In this document: piece after piece, positions 42,751 to 50,795 of the stretch
Numbering within the stretch: the stretch's first letter is position 1
Layout: each line of letters opens with the position of its first letter
Assembly: GCA_964618895.1 (NCBI GenBank)
Contig: CAZUDO010000012.1
Coordinates: 65,235 to 129,234, forward strand
DNA: 64,000 bases
Direction: 5' to 3'
From: CAZUDO01 sp964618895
GTDB taxonomy: Bacteria; Desulfobacterota; Binatia; DP-6
The notes under the pieces: generated by a model
Database searches by the model: none
Seen by the model: only the letters and a program-made list of their open reading frames with translations
What the model was told of the DNA's origin: nothing
Program-made: the position numbers and the translations under genes

Positions 42751-43584
42751 TCATCCAAAGAAGACGGATCGTCGCTGCGCCTTCAACCGCCGCACCATCG
42801 CTTGAATGGTGCGGCGCACGCGCATCGCCTCGTACTGCGCCAGCGGGGCACGCGCTTCCCCATCGACCGGGGTCAGGCGGATGGGTTTGCCGAAGCGGAT
42901 GAACCACTTGGTCGGCAGGGGCACCGCCCCGAGGGCACCGAAGAACGGGAAGAACGGCGTGATCGGCACGTACGGCATGCCGAAGAGCCGCCCTAGGCCC
43001 TCCGCCCGCCCGACGACCGGATAGATCTCTTCCGCCCCCACGACCGCCACCGGCACCACCGGCACGTCGAGCGCCAGCGCGATGCGCGCGAAGCCCGCGC
43101 TGAACGGCCGCAGCCGATAACGATCCGCGAACGGCTTGGCCACTCCCGACACGCCCTCCGGGAAGAGCAGCACCAGCTCCCCCGCGCGGAGGAGCGCGGC
43201 CGTGTTCTCGCGGTTGGCCACCGCCCCCCCGACCTTGCGGTAGAAGGTGGCCACGGGACTCAGGTTCTCCACGAAGGCATCGTAGAGGAACCGGAGCGCC
43301 CGCTGGCCGTGCAACTGCGTGGCGGTGACGATCATCGCTCCGTCGAACGGCACCGCACCCGAGTGGTTGGACACGAGGAGTGCCGGGCCGTGCGCGGGGA
43401 GGTTCCGCACGCCACTCACCTCGATGCGCCAGTAGCGGTCGTGCAGGAACCGGAACGCCGGCTCGACGCGCGCTCGGAACGCCGGGTCGAAACCGAAGAC
43501 GTCGCCGTCGGCGGATGCATCCTGCTCCGCGCCCCGTCCGTGGGCTGTCGCGAGCCCGCCACCAGCGCCCCTGCCTCCGCGCAC
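42751..43584 (-). CDS. Lysophospholipid acyltransferase family protein (PlsC-like)
   Basis: About 277 residues. The active-site NHSGAVPFD (His/Asp charge relay) is near residue 75 and the phosphate-binding FPEGVSG near 145. GTG 43584 is chosen because GGAGG is 9 bases upstream; a TTG further upstream has no spacing. Likely transfers acyl chains to glycerophosphate or a related alcohol at the inner membrane. A promoter-like sequence lies just before it. Confidence 0.88.
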   Translation of the reverse strand: MRGGRGAGGGLATAHGRGAEQDASADGDVFGFDPAFRARVEPAFRFLHDRYWRIEVSGVRNLPAHGPALLVSNHSGAVPFDGAMIVTATQLHGQRALRFLYDAFVENLSPVATFYRKVGGAVANRENTAALLRAGELVLLFPEGVSGVAKPFADRYRLRPFSAGFARIALALDVPVVPVAVVGAEEIYPVVGRAEGLGRLFGMPYVPITPFFPFFGALGAVPLPTKWFIRFGKPIRLTPVDGEARAPLAQYEAMRVRRTIQAMVRRLKAQRRSVFFG

Positions 43585-43607
43585 GCGCTCCAACCTCCGG
43601 TGTCGGT

Positions 43608-43635
43608 CCTATACCAGTGGCGGGTGGGAAGACAA
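43608..43635 (-). promoter_or_regulatory. Sigma70-like promoter of the plsC-like gene
   Basis: On the minus strand TTGTCT (43635-43630) and TATAGG (43613-43608) are 16 bases apart. Transcription would start just before the GGAGG ribosome site (43598-43594) of the acyltransferase gene, giving a very short leader. Confidence 0.5.
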
Positions 43636-43654
43636 GATCGGATCGTGCTTTTTT

Positions 43655-44065
43655 TCAGACCAGGCGAACGGTCGCGGTACCGATCACGGGGCGCTCCCCA
43701 TCCTCGTTCTCCATCCACACGTCGACCTCCACGGTGCGCAGGCGCGCGTCTTTCTGCGTCACCGTCCCGCACAGGCGAAATGTCCGTCCCGGGAGGACGA
43801 GCCCGCGAAAGGTGGTGCCGAGACGCCGCAGCGCTCCGCTCCCGGCCCAGCGCTCGATGTGCGTGGTGAGGAGCCCCATGCTCATGTTGCCCGGGGTGAT
43901 CATGCCGGGGAGGCCCTCGGCACGCGCGCCGTCATCATCGGTGAAGCGCGGGCTCCACTGGCCTGCCGCGCGGGCGTAGTCGCGCACCTGCTCCTTGGGA
44001 AGAAACAGCGTCTGGACGGGGAGATCGTCGCCTTCCTGCACCGCGTCGAACGACAGCGCCACCAC
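43655..44065 (-). CDS. MaoC-like hotdog dehydratase-family protein
   Basis: A 136-residue hotdog-fold protein with the MaoC layout: LPVQTLFLPKEQVRDYARAAG, a central helix (PGMITPGNMSMGLLTTHIERWAG), and SALRRLGTTFRGLVLPGRTF. The catalytic D-x2-P-x-H motif of active hydratases is not evident. It follows another hotdog gene (44073-44501) by 7 bases; such pairs form the two halves of enoyl-CoA hydratases. Probably an enoyl-CoA hydratase subunit for a bulky acyl-CoA. Confidence 0.85.
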   Translation of the reverse strand: MVALSFDAVQEGDDLPVQTLFLPKEQVRDYARAAGQWSPRFTDDDGARAEGLPGMITPGNMSMGLLTTHIERWAGSGALRRLGTTFRGLVLPGRTFRLCGTVTQKDARLRTVEVDVWMENEDGERPVIGTATVRLV

Positions 44066-44072
44066 GGCCCCC

Positions 44073-44501
44073 CTAGCGATGCATGAAGCGGTTGTCGACC
44101 ACGGCCAGCATCTCGCCGCCTTGGTTGGTCAGGGTGAAACGGATGACCACAAACACCATGCTACCGCTGCGACCGGTCTTCTCGTAGACCTCGTGCAGCG
44201 TGCTGCGCACCGTGACCGTGTCGCCGGGGCGGATGGGCGTCCCGAGCTCGATGTCCTTGCCGGCGTCGAAGCCGGTGCGGACGTTGATGCTCTTGGGAAT
44301 GCTCTCCGGGTAGAATTTGTTTCCCCGGAAGCGCACGCAGTAGGTCGGGTGCGCGACCAGGTCCGCTCCCGGCCGGGTGTACTCCGGCCGGCTCTCCCCG
44401 ACCGCACGCGCGAAGGCGATCAGCTCCTCGGCCGTGACGGGATCGGAGACGGCGTGGTCGAATTCCTTGCCGAGGATCGCCGGGTCGATGCCGAGAGGCA
44501 T
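44073..44501 (-). CDS. FAS1-like/MaoC N-terminal dehydratase domain protein
   Basis: A 142-residue protein beginning ATG 44501 (MPLGIDPAILGKEFDHAV). PVTAEELIAFARAVGE, AHPTYCVRFRGNKFYPES, GTPIRPGDTVTVRSTLHEVYEKTGRSG and MVFVVIRFTLTNQ are the FAS1-like MaoC N-terminal family. It is the partner of the next hotdog gene. An upstream frame extension is not used. Probably non-catalytic half of a hydratase heterodimer. Confidence 0.87.
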   Translation of the reverse strand: MPLGIDPAILGKEFDHAVSDPVTAEELIAFARAVGESRPEYTRPGADLVAHPTYCVRFRGNKFYPESIPKSINVRTGFDAGKDIELGTPIRPGDTVTVRSTLHEVYEKTGRSGSMVFVVIRFTLTNQGGEMLAVVDNRFMHR

Positions 44502-44511
44502 GGGCGGAACG

Positions 44512-45855
44512 CTAGGCGATCGCCTTCGTCCTCGCAAGCGAGTCCCGGCGCGTGCGCGGGGCGACATCGCGGTCGACGTGCAGAAGTCGACAGGCAGTGG
44601 CGGTGGCGAGCACGAACAGGATCGGCCGCATGGGCCACATGTACCGGGGCAGGGGCAGGAGCGCCCCCTGTACGCCGACGGCATACACGAGCACGAGGTA
44701 GAGCATCTCGACCGTCCGGTTCGCCGGCGAGAACGCCCGGCGGCGCTGGCGGAGCGCGACGAGCGCGCCCCGCAGTACCAGCGGCACGACCACCCAGTAG
44801 AGCCCCCGGAACAGCCAATACACCGCCCCCAGAGGCTCTCGCCGGCCGTCGGGCGCCCGGCTGGCCGGCCGGAAGAGGCCGTGCTGCACCTCGTAGACGT
44901 GGATCGGCGGACCCTGGATCTCGTCGAACTCCCACAGCGTCAGCCAGCGGCCGACCAGGTGCCAGCGTACGGTTACCCAGGGATCGACGCGCAGGCGGCG
45001 CCACAGCTCGGCGAGCGCCGCGGGCATCGAGGCGGAGAACTCCGCGTACCGCGGGTCGGCCATGTACGGATACCCGCGCGGCGCCTCGTCACAGCGGAGA
45101 TCGGGGTAGAGGGAGATGGCGAAGGTCTTGGCCAGGTAGACGGACCGCGGCGCACCGCGCGCGACCGCGCGTCGTGTGCACATCTCCCACGGAGCCACCA
45201 CCACCAGGGCGGCCAGCACGAACAACACGGCCGCGCGGCGCCGCCCCTCACTTAACCCGCGCGCCGCCAGATGCACCCCCAGCACGACCGGCAGCAGCAC
45301 GGCAAAGCTGCGGATCAGAACGAGGTAGCCGGCGAGCGCGCCGGCGACCAGCGCACCGGACGTTGACGAGCGCTCGATCTGGCGTGCGACCAGGATGAGC
45401 AGCGCCATGAGCAGCAACGTGAACGGAGCCTCGGTCACGAGGAAAGCCGACGACGTGACCAGTACCGGGCAGCACGCCGACAGCACCCCGGGAACCCACG
45501 CCACCGCTCCCGACACGAGCCGACGCGCCAGGACGACCACTAGGAGCGGCATGAACGATGTCGCGACCACCTGCCCCACCATCGCCACGGGGACGCCGCT
45601 CAGGAAATCGTCGCCGACGAAAAACGGGGCCAACATCCACGGGTAGCCGGGCGGCCAGTCGACGTGCGGCACGTACGGCGGGCGCAGGGCATCGGAGTAC
45701 ACCCCGTGGTGGACCAGGTTCCAGGCGAGCGTGAGGTAGTGGTACGCGTCCCCGTACAGGGTCTCCTCCGTGTCCATGCCCATGAGGAAGACGAGACGGA
45801 TTCCCAGCGACAGGACCCACAGCAGGAGGAAGCCGAGTTCCCGGCGGACCGTCAC
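44512..45855 (-). CDS. Integral membrane glycosyltransferase (ArnT/PMT-like, GT-C fold)
   Basis: About 447 residues from GTG 45855 in a GTGA overlap with the PHP gene. There are about 10 hydrophobic segments; ETLYGDAYHYLTLAWNLVHHG in the first periplasmic loop (with the DxE-like acidic cluster) and PPGYPWMLAPFF fit the dolichyl/undecaprenyl-phosphate-sugar transferases. RYMWPMRPILFVLATATACRLL ends the membrane part. Transfers a sugar to lipid or protein acceptors in the periplasm. Downstream start chosen by the overlap. Confidence 0.87.
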   Translation of the reverse strand: MTVRRELGFLLLWVLSLGIRLVFLMGMDTEETLYGDAYHYLTLAWNLVHHGVYSDALRPPYVPHVDWPPGYPWMLAPFFVGDDFLSGVPVAMVGQVVATSFMPLLVVVLARRLVSGAVAWVPGVLSACCPVLVTSSAFLVTEAPFTLLLMALLILVARQIERSSTSGALVAGALAGYLVLIRSFAVLLPVVLGVHLAARGLSEGRRRAAVLFVLAALVVVAPWEMCTRRAVARGAPRSVYLAKTFAISLYPDLRCDEAPRGYPYMADPRYAEFSASMPAALAELWRRLRVDPWVTVRWHLVGRWLTLWEFDEIQGPPIHVYEVQHGLFRPASRAPDGRREPLGAVYWLFRGLYWVVVPLVLRGALVALRQRRRAFSPANRTVEMLYLVLVYAVGVQGALLPLPRYMWPMRPILFVLATATACRLLHVDRDVAPRTRRDSLARTKAIA

Positions 45856-46490
45856 CGGCCACGAAAATCGACCGGCCGATAGCGCCCACCGCGCAGCTCT
45901 CGGACCAAGTCGTCGATGGTATGGATATCCGCCTCGAACTCGGTCGCGCAAATGCCGACGAAGCTCACCAGGTGGGAGTCGCTGCCGCCGTAGGCACGAT
46001 ATCCGTAGCGCGCGATCAGCTCCTGCACGCGCGCGTCCTCACCCTTCCTACTGCCCCCGTTGAGGGCCTCGACGGCGAGCACCCCCTCCAGCGGGGGCTT
46101 GGTCTGATAGTGCGCCAGCAGTCCGACGTTCGGCCGCCCCGGATGACAGGGCAGGGCCACCCCGCCCAGTCGGGCCACTTCGGTGACGACCTCCTGCGCC
46201 GGCAGGCGGACGTTGGCGAAATCGAAGCGCGCCAGGATGTCGGCGTTCACGCCGTACACCAGCACGTGGCCGTAGTCCGTCTCCACCTCCGCGGCCGTGA
46301 AGATGCGGAAGCCGTACTGGTCTTCGAGCGCACGGTAGTCCCGGCACGGATCGAACTGGCGGTGCTCGGTGAGCACGAGCCCGTCGAGCGGCCGCTCGGC
46401 CCGCTTGCGCTGCAGCAGCTTCAGGTACGCCTCGACGGGCGCGCGACTGTCGTCCGACAGCTCCGAGTGCAAGTGCAGATCGAGGATCAT
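45852..46490 (-). CDS. PHP-domain metal-dependent phosphoesterase
   Basis: A 212-residue PHP protein. The N-terminal LDLHLHSELSDDS, VLTEHRQFD, AAEVETDYGHVLVYG, LPCHPGR and the late GGSDSH are the metal ligands. Such single-domain PHP proteins hydrolyse phosphodiesters or nucleotides. It overlaps the glycosyltransferase start and follows the DUF35 gene by 7 bases. Substrate unknown. Confidence 0.92.
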   Translation of the reverse strand: MILDLHLHSELSDDSRAPVEAYLKLLQRKRAERPLDGLVLTEHRQFDPCRDYRALEDQYGFRIFTAAEVETDYGHVLVYGVNADILARFDFANVRLPAQEVVTEVARLGGVALPCHPGRPNVGLLAHYQTKPPLEGVLAVEALNGGSRKGEDARVQELIARYGYRAYGGSDSHLVSFVGICATEFEADIHTIDDLVRELRGGRYRPVDFRGR

Positions 46491-46497
46491 GACGGGA

Positions 46498-46926
46498 TCA
46501 TGCCGGCCTGAACTTGGGAAGCGTAATGTCGGGCGTGACGTCCTCGAACACGACCTCGACCGGCATCCCGATGCGGACTGCCTCCGGGGCGCAGCAGACG
46601 ATGTTGGTCATGAGACGCACGCCTTCGACCAGCTCGACGATGGCGAGCACGTAGGGCAGGTCGTCGCGGAAGCCGGGCGCCTGGTTCTGGTGCGTGACGG
46701 TGAAACTGTACACCGTGCCGCGGCCGCTCGCGCGCACCCAGTCGGTCGCGTCCGCGAGACAGCTCGGGCAGAGCGCGCGCGGGTAGAAGCGGGGCGTGCG
46801 GCAGGCGCGACAGCGCTGGACGTACACCTCGTGGCGCGCGAGCGCCTCCCAGTAGCCGCGCGACTCCTCGTCGATGCGCGGCAACGGCTTCTTGTACGGC
46901 TTCTCATCCGCCTTCGCGTCGGTCAT
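46498..46926 (-). CDS. OB-fold/rubredoxin-like zinc-ribbon acyl-CoA-associated protein (DUF35)
   Basis: A 142-residue protein with the DUF35 zinc knuckles QRCRACRTPRFYPRALCPSC (C-x2-C-x11-C-x2-C) and an OB-fold (GRGTVYSFTVTHQNQAPGF, VLAIVELVEGVRLMTNIV). These partner with thiolase-fold lipid-transfer proteins: in ChsH2-Ltp2 the DUF35 domain anchors the aldolase. It directly follows a thiolase gene (4-base gap), matching that partnership. Confidence 0.93.
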   Translation of the reverse strand: MTDAKADEKPYKKPLPRIDEESRGYWEALARHEVYVQRCRACRTPRFYPRALCPSCLADATDWVRASGRGTVYSFTVTHQNQAPGFRDDLPYVLAIVELVEGVRLMTNIVCCAPEAVRIGMPVEVVFEDVTPDITLPKFRPA

Positions 46927-46930
46927 CGCG

Positions 46931-48082
46931 TCAGCCTTGTCCGAGCACCAGCGTCACGCCGCTGTGCCGCTGTCCCAGCATTCCGCCCGTGCCATGCACC
47001 AGGGCGAGCCGGGCACCGGGCACCTGGCGCGGGCCGCATTCGCCACGCAGCTGCCGCGTCGCCTCGATCACCAGGAAAATGCCGCGCATGCCCGGGTGGT
47101 TGGAGGAGAGCCCGCCGCCGTCGGGGTTGACCGGCAGCGGGCCGCCGAGCGCGATCCGCCCGCCGCTGCAGAACGCGCCGCCCTCGCCCGGGCGACAGAA
47201 GCCGAGGCCCTCCAACGTGGTGCACACCGTGATGGTGTACGAGTCGTAGACCAGGCACAGGTCGATGTCGTCGTGCCGGACGCCGGCGCGCTCGAGCGCC
47301 AGCGGGCCCGATTGGCGGGCGGCCACATCGAGCAGGTCACGTGTGCCGATCTCGGCGTGCCGGACGGCCTCGGCACCGCCCAGCAGGACCACGGGCGGCT
47401 TCGGCAGATCGCAGGCCCGCTCGACCGACGTGAGCACGAGCGCCCCGCCGCCGTCCGAGATGACGCAGCAGTCGAGCAGGTGGAGCGGCGAGGAGATCAC
47501 GCGCGAGGCCAGGACGTCGTCGACCGTGATCGGATCACGGTACTTGGCGTGCGAGTTGAGCCCCGCGTGCCGCCGCATCACGACCGCGATCTCGGCCAAC
47601 TGCTCACTGGTGGTCCCGTAGTCGTGCATGTGGCGCTGCGCCACCAGCGCGTACGAGCCCACGATGGTGGGCCCGAACGGCGCCTCGAAGTGGTCGGGGG
47701 GGTCGGCGACGAAGCCGCCGCCGGTCCCGATCGCGAACCGTTCCGACGCCGCCGTCGACCCGTACGTGACCAGCGCCACATTGCACAACCCGGCGGCGAT
47801 CGCCGCGGCAGCGTGCAGACAGTGCGACACGAACGACGAGCCCCCGATCGCCTGCGAGTCCATGTAGGCAGGGCGGAGGTTCAGGTGACCGGCGAGCGAC
47901 ATGATGCCGATCGGTCCGACGCCACTGGTGAACAGCCCGTCGACTTCTCGCACCGTGATCCCGGCGTCGGCGAGCGCGCCGCGGGCGCTCTCGGCGTGGA
48001 TCTGGAAGGCGGTCTTGTCGGGCGCGTAGCGGGTGGGGTGCTCATAGGCCCCGACCACCGCCGTCTTTCCCCAGATACTCAC
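46931..48082 (-). CDS. Thiolase-family lipid-transfer/aldolase-like protein
   Basis: About 383 residues from GTG 48082 (GTGA overlap with the hydrolase gene; the frame is open 280 codons further up without similarity). WGKTAVVGAYE, DSQAIGGSSFVSHCLHAAAAI and LVYDSYTITVCTTLEGLGFC, SSNHPGMRG, LVHGTGG define the SCPx/Ltp thiolase branch. Members either cleave 3-ketoacyl-CoA or, with DUF35 proteins, act as retro-aldolases removing C2/C3 units from steroid side chains. The DUF35 neighbour makes the aldolase reading likely, but not certain. Confidence 0.9.
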   Translation of the reverse strand: MSIWGKTAVVGAYEHPTRYAPDKTAFQIHAESARGALADAGITVREVDGLFTSGVGPIGIMSLAGHLNLRPAYMDSQAIGGSSFVSHCLHAAAAIAAGLCNVALVTYGSTAASERFAIGTGGGFVADPPDHFEAPFGPTIVGSYALVAQRHMHDYGTTSEQLAEIAVVMRRHAGLNSHAKYRDPITVDDVLASRVISSPLHLLDCCVISDGGGALVLTSVERACDLPKPPVVLLGGAEAVRHAEIGTRDLLDVAARQSGPLALERAGVRHDDIDLCLVYDSYTITVCTTLEGLGFCRPGEGGAFCSGGRIALGGPLPVNPDGGGLSSNHPGMRGIFLVIEATRQLRGECGPRQVPGARLALVHGTGGMLGQRHSGVTLVLGQG

Positions 48083-48885
48083 GCGCACCCCTCGGCGAAG
48101 CCCGCCACCAGACGATTGAAGGTGTCCGCCTGCTCGAGCGGCGCCTGATGCCCGGCAGCAGCGATCACCTCGAGCCGGGCGCCACCGATGGCGCGCGCCA
48201 GCTCCTCGGCCGCGGACACCGGCGTCACCTGATCGTCGGCCCCGGCGACCACGAGTGCCGGCACGGCGATGCGCGGCAGCAGCGGCCGGGCCTCGAATGC
48301 CTGACACGCGAGCATATCCGTGTAACGCACGCGGGGGTCGGTCTTCACCTGCTCCGTCCATGCTTCGCGCATGAGCTCGAAGCCAGTCGCGGGCGAGAAG
48401 GTCTCGGTCGTGAACTGCTGCGGCAGGCGCCCGCGCACGACGTTGTGCAGGGTCTCGAGCTGCTCGGGTGCGAACGTGAAGCGCGGCGCCGTGCAGGCGA
48501 GGACCACGCCGGCGAGCCAGGCGGGCCGGCGGGCCGCCAGCACCATCGCGATCGCACCCCCCATGCTGCGGCCGACCAGCACGCACGGCCGCCGGCACAC
48601 CACACCCACGAAGCGTTCGACGACGTCGGCATAGGCCTCGATGCGCGCCAACCCCTCGAGACCACTCGAACGACCATGTCCGGGCAGGTCGGGCGCGACG
48701 ACACTGTGCGCGCCAGCCAGACCGTCGCACTGTCGCCGCCATATGCCGGCGTTGCTCCCCGCCGCATGGACCAGGACGACGAGCGTTCCCCGATCGAGCG
48801 GCGGCCGCACGTCGGGGAGCGTGGTCGGCCCGGTGTGCAGGTAGTGCACGGCCGTGTCGTGGATGGTGACGTACTTGCTCGGCAA
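48079..48885 (-). CDS. Alpha/beta hydrolase
   Basis: A 268-residue alpha/beta-fold hydrolase. Oxyanion LVHAAGSNAGIW, nucleophile elbow LVGRSMGGAIA (Ser), Asp in ADDQVTPVSA and His in AAGHQAPLEQ form the triad. First gene of the minus-strand thiolase-DUF35-PHP-GT-MaoC operon. Possible roles: thioesterase, lactonase or C-C hydrolase. Divergent from the TPR-metallopeptidase gene with a 69-base gap. Confidence 0.92.
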   Translation of the reverse strand: MPSKYVTIHDTAVHYLHTGPTTLPDVRPPLDRGTLVVLVHAAGSNAGIWRRQCDGLAGAHSVVAPDLPGHGRSSGLEGLARIEAYADVVERFVGVVCRRPCVLVGRSMGGAIAMVLAARRPAWLAGVVLACTAPRFTFAPEQLETLHNVVRGRLPQQFTTETFSPATGFELMREAWTEQVKTDPRVRYTDMLACQAFEARPLLPRIAVPALVVAGADDQVTPVSAAEELARAIGGARLEVIAAAGHQAPLEQADTFNRLVAGFAEGCA

Positions 48886-48954
48886 GGCGTTCTGTGTAGG
48901 ACGCGTGCGCGCGGGGTGTCAATTGATGCGGGCGCGATATACTCGCCCCACGCC

Positions 48955-50160
48955 ATGCGCCCCGCGCCCGTCACTGCCCTGGTGTTCCTGCTCGTCGCCT
49001 GCAACGACCCGGGCGTCGACTCCCACGAACCGTGGGCAGCGTCGACACCCCCGAGCACGGCCGCCACCGGTGCCGAGCCGGACCCGCGACCGCTCCGGCG
49101 CTGCTTTCCCGATCGTCCGTTGTGGGAAGAGGCCCCGCACGACCAGTTGCTCGAGCGCGGCCAGCATCTGCTCGACGACGGCGACCATGCCACGGCGCTC
49201 GCCTGCGCGGAGGAAGCAGCCCATCAGGCGCCCCGCTCCGCTGAAGCGCACGAGGACCGCGCCATGGCCCTGGCTGCCCTCGGTCGTGGCGACGAGGCCC
49301 GAGACGCGATGACGCTCGCGCTCGCCGTTGCCCCGGACGACGCCTACACCCTCGAGACCGCCGCCGATCTCTACCTGAACCGCCTGCCACCATCGACCGA
49401 CCGGACCACGATCGGCCTCGAGTACGCCCGCCGGGCCACCCGCCAGGCCAAACGAACCGACAAGGAACGCCGCGCGGGCCTGGCGCTGCTCGAGGGCCAG
49501 GCGCTCAACGACCTCGGTCGGGCGGACGAGGCCCTCGTCCGTCTCGACACCGCCCTGGCGCTGCGTCCCGACCATCTGGAGACACAGTACGAGCGTGGCG
49601 TCGCCTTGTTCGACCTGTGCCGTTTCGACGAGGCCCGGCGGGCCCTCGAGCGCGTGGTGGCCGCGGACGCGACGCATGCCCACGCACACCACCATCTCGG
49701 GCTCGTAGCCGAGCGTGCGGGAGACGACGCCGATGCCGAACGCGCCTTCGCCGAGGCGCGGCGGCTCGATCCGGACGCCTTTCCGTTGCCGCCCGCCGTG
49801 TCCCCGGAGGATTTCGCTCGTCGCCTGCAGGCCGCTGTGGCCGCCCTCCCCGAGGACGTCCGCCGCGAGCTCGCGACCGTGCCGGTCGAAGCCGCCGAGC
49901 TGCCGTTGCTGGACGACTTGGTCGGCGAGCAACCGCCCCTCGCGCCGACCATCCTCGGGCTCTATCGCGGGCTCCCCCTCGGCACCAACGCTCCGTGCGA
50001 GACGCCGCCGCGCGCGATCGTCCTCTACCGCCGGAACCTCCTGCGCACGGTGACCGACATCGCCGGACTCGATCGCGCCATCGTGCGAACGCTGTGGCAC
50101 GAGATCGGGCACGTGCATGGCGAGGACGACGCCACCCTGCGCGACCGCGGCCTCGAGTGA
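48955..50160 (+). CDS. TPR lipoprotein with C-terminal zincin metallopeptidase domain
   Basis: A 401-residue protein. ATG 48955 gives lipobox signal MRPAPVTALVFLLVAC. Residues about 60-270 are TPR-like repeats (LLERGQHLLDDGDHATALACA; HHHLGLVAERAGDDADAERAFAEA in pieces). The C-terminal 130 residues match the minimal zincin family PF06262: IVLYRRNLLR and TLWHEIGHVHGEDDATLRDRGLE, with zinc motif His382-Glu383-x2-His386. This combination as a lipoprotein is unusual. Probably an anchored peptidase with a TPR substrate or partner platform. Confidence 0.82.
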   Translation: MRPAPVTALVFLLVACNDPGVDSHEPWAASTPPSTAATGAEPDPRPLRRCFPDRPLWEEAPHDQLLERGQHLLDDGDHATALACAEEAAHQAPRSAEAHEDRAMALAALGRGDEARDAMTLALAVAPDDAYTLETAADLYLNRLPPSTDRTTIGLEYARRATRQAKRTDKERRAGLALLEGQALNDLGRADEALVRLDTALALRPDHLETQYERGVALFDLCRFDEARRALERVVAADATHAHAHHHLGLVAERAGDDADAERAFAEARRLDPDAFPLPPAVSPEDFARRLQAAVAALPEDVRRELATVPVEAAELPLLDDLVGEQPPLAPTILGLYRGLPLGTNAPCETPPRAIVLYRRNLLRTVTDIAGLDRAIVRTLWHEIGHVHGEDDATLRDRGLE

Positions 50161-50218
50161 CCGATTGACACTGGCCGCCACGACCACGACACTGAAAGTT
50201 CGGAGGAGGTAGGCGAGG

Positions 50219-50737
50219 ATGATGACGAACCTCACGCGCTCGTTGGCGCTCGCGGTGATGCTGCTGGCCGACAGCGCCGTCCGGGCGCACGCGGACGCCA
50301 CCTGCGTCCAGCGAGCACGCACGGACATGGTCGCCTGCGTGGCGCAATGCCGCGACGACTTCCGCAGCGCCCGCTTCACCTGCCGCGGCATCGACCCGAC
50401 GTGCGGCAAGGCCTGCCTGGCGGGCCGCCAGGCGTGCGTCGACGACGTGGCCGACATCCTGACCACGGGACAGCTCCCGGGCGGGGGCACGCTCGCGAAC
50501 TGCGCCGGTGGCACCGATCAGTGCCGGAGCGATCTCCGCGCGGCGCGCACCGCGTGCGGCGCGCCCTGCAACGCCAACCCGACGTGCGACGCCTGCGTCG
50601 ACGCCGCCCAGGTGACCGCATTCGTCTGCCGCGACACCTGTCGCGAGAGCTGGCGGCGCGACGCGACCGTCCACGGGCTGCTCGAGGCCTGCCGGGTGTC
50701 GTTCCGGGCATGTGTCGCGCAGTGTCCCCGGCTCTGA
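50219..50737 (+). CDS. Secreted cysteine-rich protein
   Basis: A 172-residue protein with a signal peptide (LTRSLALAVMLLADSAVRAHA) and 18 cysteines, an even number, all in the mature part and mostly spaced as C-x3-C or C-x2-C within helices (for example ACVAQC, CDACVDAAQV). It probably forms a disulfide-stapled helical hairpin. A strong ribosome site (GGAGGAGGT) precedes. No family is recognised. ATG 50222 is an alternative start. Confidence 0.7.
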   Translation: MMTNLTRSLALAVMLLADSAVRAHADATCVQRARTDMVACVAQCRDDFRSARFTCRGIDPTCGKACLAGRQACVDDVADILTTGQLPGGGTLANCAGGTDQCRSDLRAARTACGAPCNANPTCDACVDAAQVTAFVCRDTCRESWRRDATVHGLLEACRVSFRACVAQCPRL

Positions 50738-50795
50738 CCGTCCGGCTCTGACCGTCGGTTGACGCCACCGACGCTCGCCGGCTAACACGCCGGCC

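Noticed and set aside
46931..48922. 663-residue thiolase fusion starting at 48922
   Set aside because: The first 280 codons are a shadow of the alpha/beta hydrolase gene; the thiolase start follows at GTG 48082.
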